DNA of 64,000 nt from Ignavibacteria bacterium RIFOXYB12_FULL_35_14 (GTDB lineage Bacteria > Bacteroidota > Ignavibacteria > Ignavibacteriales > Ignavibacteriaceae), in assembly GCA_001803045.1 (NCBI GenBank), contig MHAR01000021.1, positions 62,001-126,000 of the forward strand. Direction: 5' to 3'. Positions within the stretch are counted from its first letter, which is position 1. Every line of letters starts with the position of its first letter. Shown here piece after piece: positions 1-10,096 of the stretch. The position numbers and the translations under genes were made by a program. The notes beneath the pieces were generated by a model that saw only the letters and a list, made by a program, of their open reading frames with translations, ran no database searches and had not been told where the DNA came from.

Positions 1-854
1 TTGGAGGAGCCGCTTCCGTTTGTCACGATGTAAACATGCTGACTGGTGCTAGATTCAGGTTGATAATAATTCACATTGACATAATTATCACCCGGCTTGT
101 TGTAATAAGTATATCTTAATCCATCATCGAGAGGTGAATATATTATTTGCTGAGTATCTGCTGAAAGGATTTTATATCCGAGTTTATATGTTCCATTATT
201 TGAACCTGCAGAACTACCCGTACTGCTTACTTCTTGCACATGCGCAATAATATCTACTTTACTGCCAAGAGCAGTTGGTGATAGTTGTGTATTTGAGTTG
301 TCTAAAAAGAATTTGACGTATCGGATATTTGGTTTCCAACTATCTTCATAAATCGTTAATCCGCCATCGGGCCTTAGAGCATTTAGATGCGAATTTGAAA
401 TTGATCCGCCTAAACGATAATCAATCAGATGAACATGATCAATCGCGACAGTTGAAACTTGCTGCCCCTCGAAAACTTGCTGACCAACAGAAACAATGGG
501 TCTGGTATGATAATAAGTTATATTTTTTGAAAGTCCGCCAAATTGTGATGTTACACGTACATAAGAATCATAACCTGTTCCACCATCATCATAAGCAACT
601 GCTACAGTTCCCGGAAGAACAGCCAAAACTGGTGTGCCTGCAGAACCAGATATATCAGTAGCGTTGTGATAATGACCTGCAGCACTTGTGCTTCTGTACT
701 CTGCGAAAGTACCACCAACCGTTCTTTGAGAGGTCATAGGTGAAAAGGGCCATTTGTATTTAATGGTATCTGTTTGTGCTAGGCAAAAACCATTCAATAC
801 AAATAATAAATAAAGTATAAGTTGAGAATTTATCTTTGAAGAGAAGAACAACAT
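1..854 (-). CDS. Secreted M23-family peptidase-like protein, C-terminus cut by window edge
   Basis: The reading frame is open from the ATG at 854 to the left edge, so about 284 residues are visible and the end is missing. Residues 1-26 look like a signal peptide ending ...CLAQ. The next part matches the LytM/M23 metallopeptidase fold: an HxxxD motif (H63, D67) in GHYHNATD, a glycine- and valine-rich strand region, and an HxH motif (H140, H142) in DHVHL. These are the usual zinc ligands, so a cell-wall or exported-protein hydrolase is likely. The visible C-terminal part (from about residue 170) looks like an extra beta-sandwich domain. It starts 6 bases after the rho stop codon and may be cotranscribed with rho. 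It could be an inactive relative, because a complete catalytic site cannot be proven here. Confidence 0.8.
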   Translation of the reverse strand, partial: MLFFSSKINSQLILYLLFVLNGFCLAQTDTIKYKWPFSPMTSQRTVGGTFAEYRSTSAAGHYHNATDISGSAGTPVLAVLPGTVAVAYDDGGTGYDSYVRVTSQFGGLSKNITYYHTRPIVSVGQQVFEGQQVSTVAIDHVHLIDYRLGGSISNSHLNALRPDGGLTIYEDSWKPNIRYVKFFLDNSNTQLSPTALGSKVDIIAHVQEVSSTGSSAGSNNGTYKLGYKILSADTQQIIYSPLDDGLRYTYYNKPGDNYVNVNYYQPESSTSQHVYIVTNGSGSS

Positions 855-860
855 TATAGA

Positions 861-2114
861 TTAACTATTCATGTTCGTCAAGAAGTCCTTATTGGTCTTG
901 GTTCCTCTCATCTTATCTAAAAGAAATTCCATTGCATCTACAGGAGAGAAATCGCTAAGTATTTTCCTGAGTATCCAAATCTTTGCGAGATCATCTTCCT
1001 TAATAAGTAATTCTTCTCTTCTTGTTCCTGTACGATTAACATCAATAGCGGGGAATATTCTTCTATCACTAAGATCACGATTAAGAAGAAGTTCCATGTT
1101 GCCCGTGCCCTTGAACTCCTCAAAAATAACATCATCCATACGGCTGCCTGTATCGATTAAAGCAGTTGCAATAATAGTTAAGCTGCCGCCATCTTCAGTG
1201 TTTCTGGCAGCACCGAAAAATCTTTTTGGTTTATGAAGAGCATTTGAATCCACACCGCCAGAAAGAATTCTACCACTGTGTGGAACGACAATGTTATGAG
1301 CACGAGCAAGCCGTGTAATACTATCAAGTAAAATTACCACGTCCTCTTGCGCTTCAACCATTCGTTTTGCTTTTTCAATAACCATATCTGCAACTTGGAC
1401 GTGTCTATCAGCAGGTTCATCAAAAGTTGAACTAATAACTTCTGCTTTTACGGAGCGCTCCATATCCGTAACTTCTTCAGGGCGTTCATCAATCAGTAAA
1501 ATAATCATTTTAATTTCAGGATGATTTCTAGTAATGGAGTTTGCAATCTTCTGAAGTAAAATTGTTTTTCCGCTTTTTGGTGGTGATACAATCAAACCTC
1601 TTTGTCCTTTTCCAATTGGAGAGAGCAAGTCCATTATTCTCACTGAGTACTCACCGGGAGCAGACTCAAGAATTAATTTCTTTGTTGGATAAACCGGAGT
1701 AAGGTTATCGAATAGAGTTCTTTCCCGAATTGCTTCAGGATCTAAGTTATTAACCGCTTCAACACGCAGCAAAGCAAAGAATCTTTCACCTTCCTTAGGA
1801 GGCCGAACTTGACCGCTGACAAAATCACCAGTTCTTAAACTGAACTTTTTAATTTGTGATGGTGACACATAAATATCATCGGGCGATGGCAGATAATTAT
1901 AATCCGAAGAGCGAAGGAAGCCATAGCCATCAGGTAAGACTTCAAGCACACCTTTGGAAAAGGTTAATCCATCCTTAGCAGTTTGTGCTTCAAGAATTTT
2001 GAAGATGAGTTCTTGTTTCCTTAAATCGCTGTAGTCGGAGATGTTTAAATCTTTGGCAATTGTGTTCAATTCAACGATTTTTTTTGACTTGAGTTCAGAG
2101 ATGTCCATTGGCAT
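861..2114 (-). CDS. rho: Transcription termination factor Rho
   Basis: Rho is the hexameric RNA-dependent ATPase that ends transcription. At 417 residues it has the usual length. Residues 1-50 form the Rho N-terminal helical domain, and about 52-120 the cold-shock-like RNA-binding domain (GYGFLRS). The ATPase core carries Walker [13 protein letters not shown] (173-184), the catalytic region [11 protein letters not shown] (207-217), Walker [15 protein letters not shown] (259-272) and the conserved stretch [20 protein letters not shown] (286-305). An AGGA ribosome-binding site precedes the ATG at 2114; a second in-frame ATG two codons later is also possible. It lies downstream of folC on the same strand. 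Confidence 0.98.
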   Translation of the reverse strand: MPMDISELKSKKIVELNTIAKDLNISDYSDLRKQELIFKILEAQTAKDGLTFSKGVLEVLPDGYGFLRSSDYNYLPSPDDIYVSPSQIKKFSLRTGDFVSGQVRPPKEGERFFALLRVEAVNNLDPEAIRERTLFDNLTPVYPTKKLILESAPGEYSVRIMDLLSPIGKGQRGLIVSPPKSGKTILLQKIANSITRNHPEIKMIILLIDERPEEVTDMERSVKAEVISSTFDEPADRHVQVADMVIEKAKRMVEAQEDVVILLDSITRLARAHNIVVPHSGRILSGGVDSNALHKPKRFFGAARNTEDGGSLTIIATALIDTGSRMDDVIFEEFKGTGNMELLLNRDLSDRRIFPAIDVNRTGTRREELLIKEDDLAKIWILRKILSDFSPVDAMEFLLDKMRGTKTNKDFLTNMNS

Positions 2115-2296
2115 GGTGCTGTCCTAATAATTATTTGTTGTTAAATGATCTGATATTAAGCTGGTATAACTTAATCAATGGTTTTCTGGAAACTGTTTAT
2201 TTTTTCGAGGTAATACTACTTTTTAATTCACTTATTGATTTATTTTTGAAAGGAATAAGAGGAACACTTGAAACATACTTCAAATTGAAAATAATG

Positions 2297-3562
2297 TCAA
2301 GATATTTTAATCCTTTCCAAATCTGTTTTTATAGCACCCAAAAGATACATGCTTCCTAACACAACAAGGCATTTTGATGGATTCTCTTCCTTAAAAGCTG
2401 CAACATACTTTCCCGGGTTAGTAACTGAATTTACATTTAGGTTAATTTCGGCGGCTATTTTTTCCAATTCGGAGATCTTACAAGCTCTTTCATAATCAAT
2501 GTCTGTGATCAGTATTTTTTCAAATGAATCTCTGAGCAAGGTTAGCATTTCTTTAATAGCTTTGTCCTTCATCACACCAAATAACAAAGTTGAATTAGAA
2601 TACTTTGATTTATCCTGATTGAACTCAGTCAAGAAATTAGTGATTCCTTCAGGATTATGTGCGGAATCAAAAATTATATCCGGTTTGTTGTTGAAGAACT
2701 CATAACGACCTTGAAGTCCTGTATTTTTAACAACATTTTTTATGCCGTGCTCTATCACCCTGAAGTTGTCATTGTCTAATGATTTAGACACAGCTAAGGC
2801 TGCCAGGGCAGCATTATACTTCTGATATTTACCCTTTAAAGGCATTGTCCACTCATCTAATTCCAACTCTTCAGTATATAATTCTAACGAATTATCCTTT
2901 TCTATTATATAATCCTTAAGTTTATAGAGTTCACAGTTCTGTTGAGAGCATTTTTCTTCAATTACAAATTCTGCCTTCTCTGGAATCTTTCCCATAAAAA
3001 CATTTATGCCATCTTTAATAATACCGGCTTTTTCTTCGGCTATTTTTTTAATCGTATCACCAAGAATTTCTGTATGTTCCAAACTGATTGAAGTAATAAT
3101 TGCCGATATGGGATTAATAAGATTTGTCGCATCTAACCTTCCACCTAATCCTGTTTCGATTACAGCGTAATCAACTCTCTCTTCATGGAAATACTGGAAT
3201 GCTAAAGCCGTAGTTGCTTCAAAAAAAGTCAGCTTGAACATATCAATATTTCTCTCGTACTCACGAATAAACTTTGCAATTCTTTCGTCAGTAATGTCCT
3301 TACCATTTATTTTAATGCGTTCATTAAATCGTGAGAAATGAGGTGATGTATAAAGTCCAACTTTGTATTTCATTTCCTGGAGAATGCTTGCAATGAATGC
3401 CGCCGTACTTCCCTTTCCGTTTGAACCAGCAATGTGAATTGTTTTAATTTTATTTTGCGGATTAGCAAGCAGTGTTAGAAAATTTCTGATGTTGTCTAAT
3501 CCTAACTTGATACCAATGGTATGAAGTGAATATAATTTATTGAGAGATTTTTCTAAATCCAT
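2297..3562 (-). CDS. folC: Bifunctional folylpolyglutamate/dihydrofolate synthase
   Basis: FolC adds glutamate to dihydropteroate or tetrahydrofolate in the cytoplasm. The 421-residue protein has the Mur-ligase-like P-loop GSNGKGS at residues 46-52, the ETGLGGRLDATN signature, the SLEHTEILGDT segment and the ...FDSAHNPEG motif of the C-terminal domain. Length is normal for the family. It starts 1 base after the pyrD stop, so pyrK, pyrD and folC look like one operon that joins pyrimidine and folate synthesis. Confidence 0.95.
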   Translation of the reverse strand: MDLEKSLNKLYSLHTIGIKLGLDNIRNFLTLLANPQNKIKTIHIAGSNGKGSTAAFIASILQEMKYKVGLYTSPHFSRFNERIKINGKDITDERIAKFIREYERNIDMFKLTFFEATTALAFQYFHEERVDYAVIETGLGGRLDATNLINPISAIITSISLEHTEILGDTIKKIAEEKAGIIKDGINVFMGKIPEKAEFVIEEKCSQQNCELYKLKDYIIEKDNSLELYTEELELDEWTMPLKGKYQKYNAALAALAVSKSLDNDNFRVIEHGIKNVVKNTGLQGRYEFFNNKPDIIFDSAHNPEGITNFLTEFNQDKSKYSNSTLLFGVMKDKAIKEMLTLLRDSFEKILITDIDYERACKISELEKIAAEINLNVNSVTNPGKYVAAFKEENPSKCLVVLGSMYLLGAIKTDLERIKIS

Positions 3563-3563
3563 C

Positions 3564-4487
3564 TTAGTTATCTAAGCTAAATGAACCGGTTAATTCTGAA
3601 ATTTTCTGAATGTTATTTTCGGTACAATAATTTTCTAAATCGCTTATCATTTTTCCCGAAGCGGTCGGATCAATAAAATTTAATGTTCCAATTTGTACCG
3701 CTGATGCACCGACAATCATAAATTCAACTACATCTTTCCAATTCATTATTCCACCAACTCCAAATATAGGAATGTCAACTTTTTGTTTTATCTCAAGGAC
3801 TTTAGCTAATGCAATTGGTTTTATCGCCGGACCTGACAAGCCACCAAAGACATTAAATATTTTGGGTTTACGTGTATTTATGTTGAATGAAGTTCCGACT
3901 AAAGTATTGATTGCCGATACTGCATCTCCGCCTTCTTCTTTCACAACTCTTGCAAATTCTGAAATGTAAGAAACATTCGGTGATAATTTAACAATTATTG
4001 GTTTGTTAGTGACGGCTTTCACTTTTTGAGTAATCTTTCCAACCGCAATCGGATCATTTCCGAATTGAAGTCCACCCTCTTTTACATTTGGACATGACAC
4101 ATTAATCTCAAATCCTTTTATAAATTCTTCACTCGTCAGTAGTCTTGTACATTCAACATATTCTTCGAGAGTGCTTGCTGCTATATTGCAAATTAAAGGT
4201 ACGTCAAACTTTTTTAAGAAAGGAATTTTTTCTTTTAGGAATTCTTCTACTCCAACATTTTGCAAACCGATAGCATTCAACATTCCCGCTGGGGTTTCAA
4301 CTATTCTTTGAGGTGGATTACCCTTTCTTGGTTTTAAGCTTAATGATTTTGTTACAATACCACCAATTTTGGTTAAGTCAATGAATTCTGAAATTTCATT
4401 TCCATATCCCACAGTTCCAGAAGCTAATAGAATCGGGTTTCGAAATTTTAATGAACCGACTTGAACAGATAAATCAACTTTGCTCAT
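3564..4487 (-). CDS. pyrD: Dihydroorotate dehydrogenase B, catalytic subunit
   Basis: This enzyme oxidises dihydroorotate to orotate in pyrimidine synthesis, using FMN. The 307-residue protein shows NVSCPN at 129-134, where Cys132 is the catalytic base of class 1B enzymes (class 2 uses serine). It also has the LASGTVGYG start of the FMN barrel and the GVGGI phosphate-binding turn near residue 245. The neighbouring pyrK gene, whose stop overlaps this start by 4 bases, supports the NAD-linked class 1B form. Confidence 0.96.
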   Translation of the reverse strand: MSKVDLSVQVGSLKFRNPILLASGTVGYGNEISEFIDLTKIGGIVTKSLSLKPRKGNPPQRIVETPAGMLNAIGLQNVGVEEFLKEKIPFLKKFDVPLICNIAASTLEEYVECTRLLTSEEFIKGFEINVSCPNVKEGGLQFGNDPIAVGKITQKVKAVTNKPIIVKLSPNVSYISEFARVVKEEGGDAVSAINTLVGTSFNINTRKPKIFNVFGGLSGPAIKPIALAKVLEIKQKVDIPIFGVGGIMNWKDVVEFMIVGASAVQIGTLNFIDPTASGKMISDLENYCTENNIQKISELTGSFSLDN

Positions 4488-5245
4488 ATCACCACATCCC
4501 GGATATTAAAAACGGGTCCATCTTTACAAACTAAATAATATCTTTCCGGATGATTAACGGCTTCAATTGGACAACCCTGACAAATACCAAACCCGCATGC
4601 CATTGCACATTCAGTTGATGCTTCGCATTCAATATCATTTTTAACCGTAAACTCTTTTAAAGCACGAAGCATAGCATTTGGTCCACAAGCAAATATTTTT
4701 GGTTTAAATGATATTATTGATTTCAAATTCTCTTTAAGCAAAGCGACAACAGTTCCATTAAATCCAAGTGACCCATCATCAGTTGAGACTAAAATATTTT
4801 TCATCCCATATTGAATTACATCGTGACTTGATCTACCGCCAACAAAGCATTTGATATTTTTACTATCATCAAGTTTTCTAACTAAGTATGGAAATGGTGC
4901 TGCACCTAATCCTCCCGCAACAATAACCGCAGTTTCATAATTTCCACCCAAATTAAAACCAGTTCCAAGCGGGCCAAGAATATCGATAGTGTCCCCAATG
5001 TGTTTTTTTGCAAGCAGCTTAGTACCCTCACCCAAAATATTAAACATTAAGAAGAGTGAATCATCCTCCACATCGCAGATGCTGAATGGTCTGCGGAGCA
5101 ATGGATAATTAGTTTCAGATACTTTAACATTTAAAAATTGTCCGGGTTGAATAACCGATGCTATTTCAGGACAATGAACTTTAGTAAGGAAAATGTTATT
5201 GTCTAAGGCGATTAGTTTTTCTAACGGTGCATTATAGATGAACAC
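4484..5245 (-). CDS. pyrK: Dihydroorotate dehydrogenase B, electron-transfer subunit
   Basis: PyrK passes electrons from PyrD to NAD+ through FAD and a [2Fe-2S] cluster. The 253-residue protein has the FAD-binding RRPFSIC motif at 51-57, the nucleotide-binding GGLGAAPFPYL segment, and four C-terminal cysteines in the order CGFGIC, QGC, then VCKDGPVF, which is the PyrK cluster pattern. It is first in the pyrK-pyrD-folC run and faces a divergent membrane-protein gene across 321 bases. Confidence 0.95.
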   Translation of the reverse strand: MFIYNAPLEKLIALDNNIFLTKVHCPEIASVIQPGQFLNVKVSETNYPLLRRPFSICDVEDDSLFLMFNILGEGTKLLAKKHIGDTIDILGPLGTGFNLGGNYETAVIVAGGLGAAPFPYLVRKLDDSKNIKCFVGGRSSHDVIQYGMKNILVSTDDGSLGFNGTVVALLKENLKSIISFKPKIFACGPNAMLRALKEFTVKNDIECEASTECAMACGFGICQGCPIEAVNHPERYYLVCKDGPVFNIRDVVI

Positions 5246-5566
5246 AATAACTCAACTTTATTGAATAATAAATGAAGATTAACTTCTGTATGGTATAATT
5301 TTGGGCAGGCTAGACTCTGGCCTAAACATTTATTATTAACTTACGATCAAAATTAACAAAAATTTTGCTAACATCTATTCAACATCTTGAATAACCTAAT
5401 ATACTTTCAATAAATGAAAATCCACATCAAAATTAGAAAAACTAAAAGGCATATTAGTATAGATTTCATAATTTTGCAGAGAGTCAAATTTCGTTTATGA
5501 AAATTAACCACATGAATACTTGAACTTAATAATGTTAAATATTTAATAAAGCACGGAGGAATTAAA
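5246..5566. other. Divergent intergenic region between pyrK and the DUF502 gene
   Basis: This AT-rich stretch separates two divergent genes and should hold both promoters. I see no tRNA, no convincing hairpin and no convincing small gene. A 28-codon plus-strand frame at about 5414-5500 lacks a ribosome-binding site and is not called. Confidence 0.6.
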
Positions 5567-6115
5567 ATGAAAAAACTAAGTAAATATTTTTTTGAAGGAT
5601 TGATAGTTGTGATCCCGGTAAGTATCACAATTTATCTGCTGTACATTATTTTTATTCAGATAGATGGATTATTCAAGTTTAAATATCCGGGCATAGGATT
5701 TTTAATCACAATGGTTGGAATTCTAGTAATCGGATTTATTGCATCACACTTTTTAACTAAAGGATTTATCGTTCTGATTCACAATCTTTTTAATCGTGTA
5801 CCACTTGTGAAAATTATTTATATATCAATAAAGGATTTGACAGAAGCATTATTTGGTGAAAGGAAAAAGTTTAATCAACCAGTATCGGTTAGAACGTCGA
5901 ATGATAACGGTGTGGAGCTATTGGGATTTATAACTGAAGAAAATCCTGACTTCCTTGGAGAAAAGGATAAAGTCGCGGTTTATATTCCGCAAGCATATAA
6001 CTTTGCAGGAAACTTAATTTTAGTGCCAATTGAAAATGTGAAGAAGCTAAATGTAAGTGCAAAAGAAATGATGACGTTCATCGTTTCCGGTGGATTAAGC
6101 ACGAGTAATTGGTGA
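5567..6115 (+). CDS. DUF502 family membrane protein
   Basis: The 182-residue protein matches the DUF502 family of conserved inner-membrane proteins of unknown role. It has two hydrophobic segments (about 12-32 and 43-65), the family-typical NRVPLVKIIYISIKDL segment, and a soluble C-terminal part rich in beta structure that includes VAVYIPQAYNFAGN. A strong GGAGGA ribosome-binding site lies just before the ATG. It is transcribed alone, away from pyrK and towards the restriction-modification gene. No function can be assigned from sequence. Confidence 0.9.
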   Translation: MKKLSKYFFEGLIVVIPVSITIYLLYIIFIQIDGLFKFKYPGIGFLITMVGILVIGFIASHFLTKGFIVLIHNLFNRVPLVKIIYISIKDLTEALFGERKKFNQPVSVRTSNDNGVELLGFITEENPDFLGEKDKVAVYIPQAYNFAGNLILVPIENVKKLNVSAKEMMTFIVSGGLSTSNW

Positions 6116-6177
6116 AAGTATTTCTAACTTAAAATATATCGGTTAGTCAGAAAGTATCTCCGTACTGCTACAAAAGG

Positions 6178-9100
6178 TTATAATGGCTTTTCCTCTACCA
6201 TGTCATAAATCTTATCTATCTCTTTTTGCAGTTCAATTGTTTTTGAAAGTGCGGTTACAATTTTACAGTAGGTTTGTACTTCTTCTAAACTAAGCGTTCT
6301 TTCTTTTCTGTCTTTTAACCATTTCTCGCAGACTTGATAACCGCCAATTTGATATTTCCAAACTTCTTCTTTTATGCCATCAAAAAACTGCCCTTTGCTT
6401 ATCCAAACTTTTTCATCTTCATATTTTGGTTTTTCTACTTTATTGGTTCCGCTTTTGGGAAACTTGGAAATAGTTATATCCAAATCTTTTGATTTGAGCA
6501 AATGTAAATCCGCAAGCTGCTTACCGAGTTTGCCAAGTTGAATAAAGAGCTTGTAATTTTTTGTAAACGGAATACGAGGGAAATCTATCTTTAAGAATTG
6601 TGTGTATTTTGTGCGATAAGTAGTGCTGTAAAGAATTGCATAGATGTAATAGAAAATATCCTTAGAACCGAATCCTTTAATTTCTTTATCTCCATCGAAT
6701 GGATTTAAAAATGGTTTTTTATAATTCTTCTCTAAAATATTTCTTACTTCGAGTGAGATATTTGACAATATCGCTTCATATTCTACTTCAGGTTCAAACA
6801 TCAGTAATTGAGTAAGAACTGCTTTTTTCTTTGGCTCTGCCTTTGTTTTCCGATAAATGTAGAGCGGGAAAAGATATCCACTACCATACTTTCCAGCAGT
6901 ACCAGTAAGATTAAACTCAATAATTTTATCAGTAATAAAAATGTGTCTAAATTCTAATCCAGTTTGTCTTGAAGTTACAAGCCCAATATTCTCTTGAAGT
7001 AACTGATCCATTACTTCTCTTCTTGTTCTTTCAATCATCTCATCGTGGTATAAAATCCAGCGTTCATCAAAAGGACGGTAAAGAATTTTTTTTATAGAAT
7101 CTTTCCAGTCCAAATCTTTTTTAAGTTTCTCTCTTTGGTCTTTTATTTTCCAACTTTGGTTTTCTGACAAGCCAAAACTTCTTTTAAGAATTTCATCATC
7201 AATTTTCGGATTTATAAAATCTCTAATTCTTCTTTCAAGGGTCGGTTTGTCGAAATCTATCACGAAATTATCTCTTGCGGTTACAATACCCACGCTATTT
7301 ATAGGAAATATTTCAGTTATTTTATTAAAGGAATAATAGTGATTTGCTAACTTATCATCAGTCGGAATAAAAAGATAAAATTCAGGATGAGGAGCAACCT
7401 TTTTCCATTTTACATTTTTAATATTGTGCTTATCGAGCCAATCGTATTTAGATTCTCTTAATCCGTAAATCTCTTGATGATATACTTGTTTCTTTTTTCC
7501 ATCTTTATACTTAATAAAAAAAGCTATGGCAATGCCTTGCTGAATCTCAAAAACATTTTCGTCTTTACTTCCATCCGGTGCCTTTTCTTTCTTTAAACTA
7601 TTGCCGTGTAAGTCGAGGATATAGATTTCATCAAAACTGTTCATTAGGGATTGGCGCATTCCACGAAAAGTTGGGTTATCGAGATAACTATGGTTTGTAA
7701 TAAAACCGAGAACGCCCTCACCGGCTTGGTCAATTTTCCACTGGGAAAAGCGGATAAATTTAACATAATCATCTTGTAACCATTTGGGATTTTTTTCACC
7801 AAGCGGTTTTCCGTCAACTTGATAATACTCTTTAATCTCTTTGGAAATCCATTCACCAGTATTTGAAGAATGTCCCGAATAAGGCGGATTACCAAGCACA
7901 ACAAGAATTGGAACTTGCTTTTTTACTTTTCCGGCTTCATGGCTTTCTGTAGAAAGTGATGACATTCCGGGAAACTTCGTTTCTTCAAGCTCTTTCATAT
8001 CGAGAGTATTGGTTAGATAGTATTTCACCCGTTCATCATCTTCCATTTTATAGCCGAGTTCTTCAAGAAGGAAAGCTATTTTCATATGCCCGATAGCGTA
8101 AGGAGCCATCATCAGTTCAAAAGCATAAAAGTTTTGTAGTATCTGATCTTTGATAAGATTCTTGACGGCACCTTTACCATATTTGTTCACAAATTCTTCA
8201 ACAGCAACTTCAATGGCTTTAGCCATAAAACTAAGTGTACCGCCGGCTGGATCTAACAACGTTACATCTTTAGAAGAAAGTCCGTCCGGCATATTAAATT
8301 TTTCTTTAAGTATCTGATGAAGCGAATGAACAATAAAAGAAACACCGGGCTCGGGCGTAAAATATACACCACGCTTTTCTCTTGTTGCGGGATCGTATTC
8401 GGCAAGGAAAGTTTCATAAAAATGGAGAACCGGATCGCTTCCTTTTCCTTCGTGATAATAGTGATCGAGTATTTTCTTTGCATCCGATACCGCAAGCACA
8501 TCGGCAATGTCATCTATAATTATTTCCATCTGTTTTGGAATGTCCTCTAAAGAGATGTATTTGAATATATCTCTGAGAATGCCAATAGATTTTGGAATGT
8601 AAGAGTAAGCGGATCTTCTGTTAAATTCATCTCCAGCACGGAGTCGCGCGGCAAACAAGCCGTAAGTAATTGTCTGAGAATATAGATCGGCAAACTCATC
8701 ATCGGAAATTCCCGCAATCAGGAATTCTTTGAACGCATTATAAAACCCATGAATTGAATCGTTGTTATTTTTCAACTCCTCGCTTACAACTTCATCCTTT
8801 AGGAACTTAGTTCTTTTTGCTAATTCTACAGCAAGTGTTTTAGCGGTGTAAGTTCTAGGAATAGAGAAATCTAAAAACCTTTCGATCAGTTCAAAAAGTT
8901 TATCTTCGTTTTCAAGAGGTGGAACTGTAGAAAGTTTTTTAATAACATAAGGCCGAGCAATTAATATATGTTCAATCCGTTGGCCGTTTCTATATAAACG
9001 GAACTCTGTGAAGTTCGTTAAAATAACATTCGGGAAAGTTGATAAATATCTTTGGAGTTGTTCGGAATCCTCAACTCTGTCTAAATCAGCGCCTAAATCT

Positions 9101-9324
9101 TTTGCTTCAATGTAGCCAATGATTTTTTGTTTTCCATCCCAAATTCTGAAATCTGGATTTCCAGCTTCAGTTTTTTTAGGGAGAATAGTAACATCAATTT
9201 TCTTTTTTCTTTCCGTTTGAGAAAATTCTCGAAGAAAGTCGGCAAGATGTTCGTAATAAGATTCTTCTCTTGCGTCGCCTTTTTGGTATGTTCTGAATAG
9301 AGCAGCTAAATATTTCTTAGCCAT
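6178..9324 (-). CDS. Single-chain restriction-modification enzyme (type IIG-like, N6-adenine methylase)
   Basis: This 1048-residue protein appears to combine cleavage and methylation. Near the N-terminus, PDFRIWD (57-63) and YIEAKD (71-76) give the D...ExK pattern of a PD-(D/E)XK nuclease. After a helical region come RGVYFTP (318-324), the S-adenosylmethionine site LLDPAGGTLSF (356-366) and the adenine-methylase motif NPPY (479-482). The remaining half resembles the target-recognition part of type ISP/IIG enzymes. No helicase motifs are present, so it is shorter than true ISP enzymes. It starts 33 bases after lptB on the same strand, in a cell-envelope operon, which suggests an acquired gene. 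No separate specificity subunit or partner is nearby. Whether it cuts DNA is inferred. Confidence 0.88.
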   Translation of the reverse strand: MAKKYLAALFRTYQKGDAREESYYEHLADFLREFSQTERKKKIDVTILPKKTEAGNPDFRIWDGKQKIIGYIEAKDLGADLDRVEDSEQLQRYLSTFPNVILTNFTEFRLYRNGQRIEHILIARPYVIKKLSTVPPLENEDKLFELIERFLDFSIPRTYTAKTLAVELAKRTKFLKDEVVSEELKNNNDSIHGFYNAFKEFLIAGISDDEFADLYSQTITYGLFAARLRAGDEFNRRSAYSYIPKSIGILRDIFKYISLEDIPKQMEIIIDDIADVLAVSDAKKILDHYYHEGKGSDPVLHFYETFLAEYDPATREKRGVYFTPEPGVSFIVHSLHQILKEKFNMPDGLSSKDVTLLDPAGGTLSFMAKAIEVAVEEFVNKYGKGAVKNLIKDQILQNFYAFELMMAPYAIGHMKIAFLLEELGYKMEDDERVKYYLTNTLDMKELEETKFPGMSSLSTESHEAGKVKKQVPILVVLGNPPYSGHSSNTGEWISKEIKEYYQVDGKPLGEKNPKWLQDDYVKFIRFSQWKIDQAGEGVLGFITNHSYLDNPTFRGMRQSLMNSFDEIYILDLHGNSLKKEKAPDGSKDENVFEIQQGIAIAFFIKYKDGKKKQVYHQEIYGLRESKYDWLDKHNIKNVKWKKVAPHPEFYLFIPTDDKLANHYYSFNKITEIFPINSVGIVTARDNFVIDFDKPTLERRIRDFINPKIDDEILKRSFGLSENQSWKIKDQREKLKKDLDWKDSIKKILYRPFDERWILYHDEMIERTRREVMDQLLQENIGLVTSRQTGLEFRHIFITDKIIEFNLTGTAGKYGSGYLFPLYIYRKTKAEPKKKAVLTQLLMFEPEVEYEAILSNISLEVRNILEKNYKKPFLNPFDGDKEIKGFGSKDIFYYIYAILYSTTYRTKYTQFLKIDFPRIPFTKNYKLFIQLGKLGKQLADLHLLKSKDLDITISKFPKSGTNKVEKPKYEDEKVWISKGQFFDGIKEEVWKYQIGGYQVCEKWLKDRKERTLSLEEVQTYCKIVTALSKTIELQKEIDKIYDMVEEKPL

Positions 9325-9357
9325 GATTGGTTTCTAATTTTTCAGTTTTACTCGAAC

Positions 9358-10095
9358 TCAATACCTATCCAGCTTAAACTTCTCGCCGAGATAAAGCTTG
9401 CGCACTTCAGTATCTTCTGCGAGGGTTTTTGCATCGCCGGATTTGAAAATAACACCATTGATTAAAATATAACCTTTATCCACAATGCTTAATGTTTCAT
9501 GAACGTTGTGGTCGGTAATTAAAACTCCAATTCCCCTATTCTTAAGATTTGCCACTATGGTCATAATATCTTCAACGGCAATAGGATCCACTCCCGCAAA
9601 TGGTTCATCAAGTAATATAAAATTTGGATCCGTTGCAAGTGCACGAGCAATCTCAGTTCTTCTTCTTTCGCCGCCGCTAAGTTGAAAACCGATGCTCTTT
9701 CGGATTTGAGCAATTCCTAAATCTTCTAAAAGCTGTTCGCATTTTTCTTTCCGCTTTTTATTAGGAAGACCAATCATTTCAAGTACTGCCAATAAATTAT
9801 CCTCTACGGAAAGTCTTCTGAAGATTGAAGCTTCCTGAGGAAGATATCCAATTCCCATTCTCGCCCTTTTGTACATTGGAACATTGGTTATCTCTTTGTC
9901 ATCGAGAAAAACTTTTCCTTTGTTCGGTCTTATCATCCCAACGATCATATAAAAAGTTGTGGTTTTTCCGGCACCGTTCGGACCAAGCAAACCGACAATC
10001 TCTCCCTTGGAAACTTCAACAGATGCTTTATTAACAACTGCACGCTTTTTATAAATTTTAATTAAGTCTTCGCTTCTAAGTTTTGTTGATGTCAT
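9358..10095 (-). CDS. lptB: LPS export ABC transporter ATP-binding protein LptB
   Basis: LptB is the ATPase that powers LPS extraction from the inner membrane. The 245-residue protein has Walker A GPNGAGKT (38-45), signature LSGGE (140-144), Walker B FILLDEP (160-166) and the H-loop ITDHNVHET that is typical of LptB. Its gene follows the lptA-like gene by 1 base and lies in the kdsA-kdsD-lptC-lptA-lptB run, which fixes its role better than similarity alone. The permeases LptF and LptG are not in the window. Confidence 0.96.
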   Translation of the reverse strand: MTSTKLRSEDLIKIYKKRAVVNKASVEVSKGEIVGLLGPNGAGKTTTFYMIVGMIRPNKGKVFLDDKEITNVPMYKRARMGIGYLPQEASIFRRLSVEDNLLAVLEMIGLPNKKRKEKCEQLLEDLGIAQIRKSIGFQLSGGERRRTEIARALATDPNFILLDEPFAGVDPIAVEDIMTIVANLKNRGIGVLITDHNVHETLSIVDKGYILINGVIFKSGDAKTLAEDTEVRKLYLGEKFKLDRY

Positions 10096-10096
10096 G

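Noticed and set aside
5407-5628. Minus-strand frame ending in a hydrophobic peptide
   Set aside because: It overlaps the start of the DUF502 gene, has no ribosome-binding site and most of it is low-complexity AT-rich sequence.
6178-9324. Full type ISP enzyme or BREX PglX
   Set aside because: No helicase motifs are present and there are no partner genes, so a type IIG-like single chain fits better.
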